A stretch of 64,000 bases of DNA, from assembly GCF_048128805.1 (NCBI RefSeq), contig NC_136002.1:34053542-34117541 (forward strand). The letters are read 5' to 3'. Of this stretch, positions 62,744 to 64,000 are shown in pieces. The notes beneath the pieces are model-generated. The model saw only the letters and a program-made list of their open reading frames with translations, ran no database searches and was not told where the DNA came from. Position numbers and translations under genes: made by a program. The DNA comes from Centroberyx gerrardi (Eukaryota; Chordata; Actinopteri; Beryciformes; Berycidae). Every line of letters starts with the position of its first letter. The first letter of the stretch is position 1.

Positions 62744-64000
62744 GTTCCCAAACTTTTCAGCCCCCGACCCCCAAATTAATGGTGCCAGAGACTCGCGACC
62801 CCCACTGTCCCCGGAGGTGGTTGAAGCATACAAACGTTCGCACGCACACGCACTAATAGGCCTAGGCTATTCAAACACGGGCATAACGACAACACAAAAG
62901 AACACAATAGCCTAACAACCATAATATTAATTTATATAGCAATTTAATTTAGTAACGTTAAACTTACCTAATGAGATGGGTGGGCACTATGCTTGGAGCA
63001 CAAGTCCAGTCTGGGTTTAATTTTGGAGACGACCACTCGGAGATCATCCTCCACGTTCAGTCGCGATCTGTACTTATTTTTAATGTACGTCAGTGCTGAG
63101 AAAGTCTTTTCACATAAGTAGGTAGATCCAAATGGCATCAGTACATCCATTGCGGCCTTGGATAGCTGTGGGTATTCCCTCTCGACTGAAATCCAGAACT
63201 CAGCCAGCGTCTTGGAATGAAACGCTGTCTTTAAGGTTCGATCGCTTGACAGTTCAACCAATGCGTCCTCCGGGTCGGATGACAGGTGTTGTACGGTCGT
63301 TACAGTGAATGGTGATCTTATCCAGTCATATTGTTCCGGAGCTGTTTCCTCTGGGAAATACTTGTTAAAGCATGCCAGGAGGGCTTGAAGGTGGGTAGTG
63401 ATAGACTTCTTCACTGTGTTAACACTCAGTTCATTTTCCTCCATGAATTCGTCCAGCTCAGGAAACATATCAATCCTACCATTTCAACTCCAACGTCCAA
63501 CGTTCGACTTTCCTCGTGAATGTGTGGATTTTATCATTCATCGACAGGATGCTTGTGTTTTCACCTTGCAATGACATATTAAGTCCATTCAGTTTATCAA
63601 ATATGCAAGATAAATACGCTAGCCTTGTTAACCAGTCAGGGTCAGTCAGGTGGTCAGCGAGCTGGGACCCATTCTCCATCAGAAATAAGCGCACCTCATC
63701 CCGCAGCTCATACAGGCGGGTGAGAACATTTCCTCGTGAAAGCCACCTCACCTCAGTATGGAACAGCAGGCCCTCATGCTCCGAGCCCAGTTTGTTGCAG
63801 AGAGTGACAAACAGCCTGGTGTTTAGTGGATGCGATTTTATGTAGTTGACCATTTTTGTCGCAGTGTCAAGAACACTTTTAAGCTCTGGGTCAAGTGTTT
63901 TGCTTGCAAGAGCTTCTCTGTGTATAATACAGTGGGTGAAGTTTACGTGAGGCGCCACTTGTAAGACTCTTGCTTTCAGTCCTTTCTTTTTCCCCAGCAT
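62741..64000 (-). mobile_element. hAT (ZBED5/FAM200-like) transposon, runs off the window
   Basis: The end reads AGGTTCCCAAACTTTTC with CCCCCGACCCCCAA and CGCGACCCCCACTG just inside, a known hAT terminus style. The minus strand encodes a transposase: 64000-63476 has HCIIHREALASK, FHTEVRWLSRGNVL and LAYLSCIFDKLNGLNMSLQG; 63468-62968 has MPFGSTYLCEKTFSALTYIK, the hATC dimerisation domain. The two parts are in different frames, so at least one frameshift near 63470 exists. The N-terminal BED finger would lie beyond the window. Confidence 0.85.

Overview
The window looks like a gene-poor, repeat-dense stretch of a teleost fish genome. The host genes I can support are intronless odorant (olfactory) receptor (OR) reading frames of fish type. 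The rest is mostly transposon-derived: Tc1/mariner, hAT and TTAA-site DNA elements, L2/CR1-like and other LINEs, tRNA-derived SINE pieces, a Gmr1-type Ty3/gypsy relic and a DIRS-like relic. AT-rich spacers, microsatellites and the absence of operon structure fit a vertebrate nucleus. The species is not identifiable from what I can see.

Layout. 1-5.2 kb: a Thr/Ala-rich triplet repeat at the left edge, then a Gmr1-like LTR-element relic whose integrase lies ahead of its reverse transcriptase. 5.2-6.7 kb and 14.2-15.8 kb: two near-identical direct copies of one OR gene with its promoter (OR1, OR2). Between them, 7-13.3 kb holds nested LINEs: an L2 copy split by a younger LINE with a 12-bp target-site duplication, and an earlier LINE fragment split by a TTAA MITE. 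16-22.7 kb: A-rich minisatellite, LINE and Tc1 scraps, a SINE head and a degenerate 110-125 bp tandem array. 22.8-24.2 kb: OR3, with the same promoter module as OR1 and OR2. 29.2-30.4 kb: OR4 on the minus strand. 32.3-34.1 kb: a DIRS-like relic and a Tc1 relic. 34.4-35.8 kb: OR5. 36-40.3 kb: LINE pieces, an internally deleted hAT, and a Harbinger-like Myb-type ORF.

40,295-56,314 is a large inverted repeat: a left arm of about 4.2 kb, a 6.3 kb spacer and a right arm of about 5.6 kb. Each arm carries one OR gene. The left copy (OR6) has a single nonsense codon; the right copy (OR7) is intact. The right arm also carries a 1,249-bp hAT element with a perfect 8-bp target duplication, and the left arm preserves the empty site. 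The spacer holds a LINE with an SGNH-esterase ORF1, small Ty3/gypsy fossils and another hAT element with an 8-bp target duplication. 56.3-64 kb: a SAP-like ORF, two SINEs, a Tc1 element with long terminal repeats, and an OR fragment (OR8) squeezed between a foldback element and a hAT transposon that runs off the window.

The ORs fall into three groups: OR1-3, OR4-7 and OR8. Each intact gene is a single-exon 7-transmembrane receptor expected in olfactory neuron cilia. OR1-3 share a box with a homeodomain-type TAATGA core followed 38-43 bp later by a TATA box. OR5-7 share a different TATA leader. Patchy near-identity between paralogs suggests gene conversion.
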